Below are positions 37,467 through 37,467 of a stretch of DNA of 37,467 nucleotides, piece after piece. Source of the DNA: a virus. How positions within the stretch are numbered: the stretch's first letter is position 1; every line of letters starts with the position of its first letter. The stretch lies in IMG/VR virus record IMGVR_UViG_3300023116_000121, positions 1 through 37,467 of that record, one strand, 5' to 3'. The notes beneath the pieces were generated by a model. That model made no database searches and had not been told where the DNA came from. It saw only the letters and a list, made by a program, of their open reading frames with translations. A program made the translations under genes and the position numbers.

Positions 37467-37467
37467 T

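Noticed and set aside
1-37467. Lysogeny genes or a phage RNA polymerase
   Set aside because: No integrase, repressor, excisionase or single-subunit RNA polymerase was found. The helix-turn-helix protein at 5511 is not a CI-type repressor. Absence applies to this window only.

Overview
The window is part of the genome of a tailed bacteriophage that looks podovirus-like and virulent. The evidence is a T7-type replication set (bifunctional primase-helicase, family A DNA polymerase, ssDNA-binding protein, exonuclease), a class I ribonucleotide reductase, a small terminase, holin and lysin genes, a P22 gp10-like stabilisation protein, two very large internal-virion-type proteins and a collar-domain tail protein. 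No integrase, repressor or phage RNA polymerase is visible. The sequence is AT-rich. A DUF6356-like membrane protein, a GTA-type 3-TM holin and a SleB-like hydrolase point to an alphaproteobacterial, probably marine, host; this is inference.

Layout. 1-665 is a mostly non-coding, highly structured control region; a leftward ORF may run off the left edge. 666-2650 holds six small rightward genes, each separated from the next by an inverted repeat, several of which share one sequence. 2647-8447 is a tightly overlapping string of small early-type genes, many unrecognised, with zinc-motif proteins, a PD-(D/E)XK nuclease, a DUF932 protein and a signal-peptide SleB-like hydrolase. 8449-18398 is the replication and nucleotide block: primase-helicase, a PD-(D/E)XK protein, PolA, SSB, exonuclease, a GIY-YIG nuclease, DUF3310, nrdA, an HNH nuclease and nrdB. 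18406-18953 is an isolated Hsp20 cassette with a perfect sigma70-type promoter and its own terminator. 18963-22789 carries a glycosyltransferase, a three-domain (glycosyltransferase-like, methyltransferase, DUF115) protein and a methyltransferase. 22790-24578 holds the holin, a tiny membrane ORF, a cupin, the small terminase and an HNH protein. The strand then flips: 24561-37466 is one leftward virion operon, read from the collar/tail protein down through the stabilisation protein and the large ejection-type proteins to an M15 peptidase and small membrane proteins.

How it fits together. The rightward genes would take over the cell, make dNTPs, replicate DNA and start lysis. The leftward genes build the lower tail and ejection apparatus. 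Large terminase, portal and major capsid protein are absent and presumably lie to the right of the window. Lysis functions sit on both strands. The least explained elements are the repeated stop-hairpin-Shine-Dalgarno-start modules at the left, a hairpin that seems to bridge a Shine-Dalgarno to its start codon at 13018-13066, and the glycosyltransferase/methyltransferase/DUF115 block.
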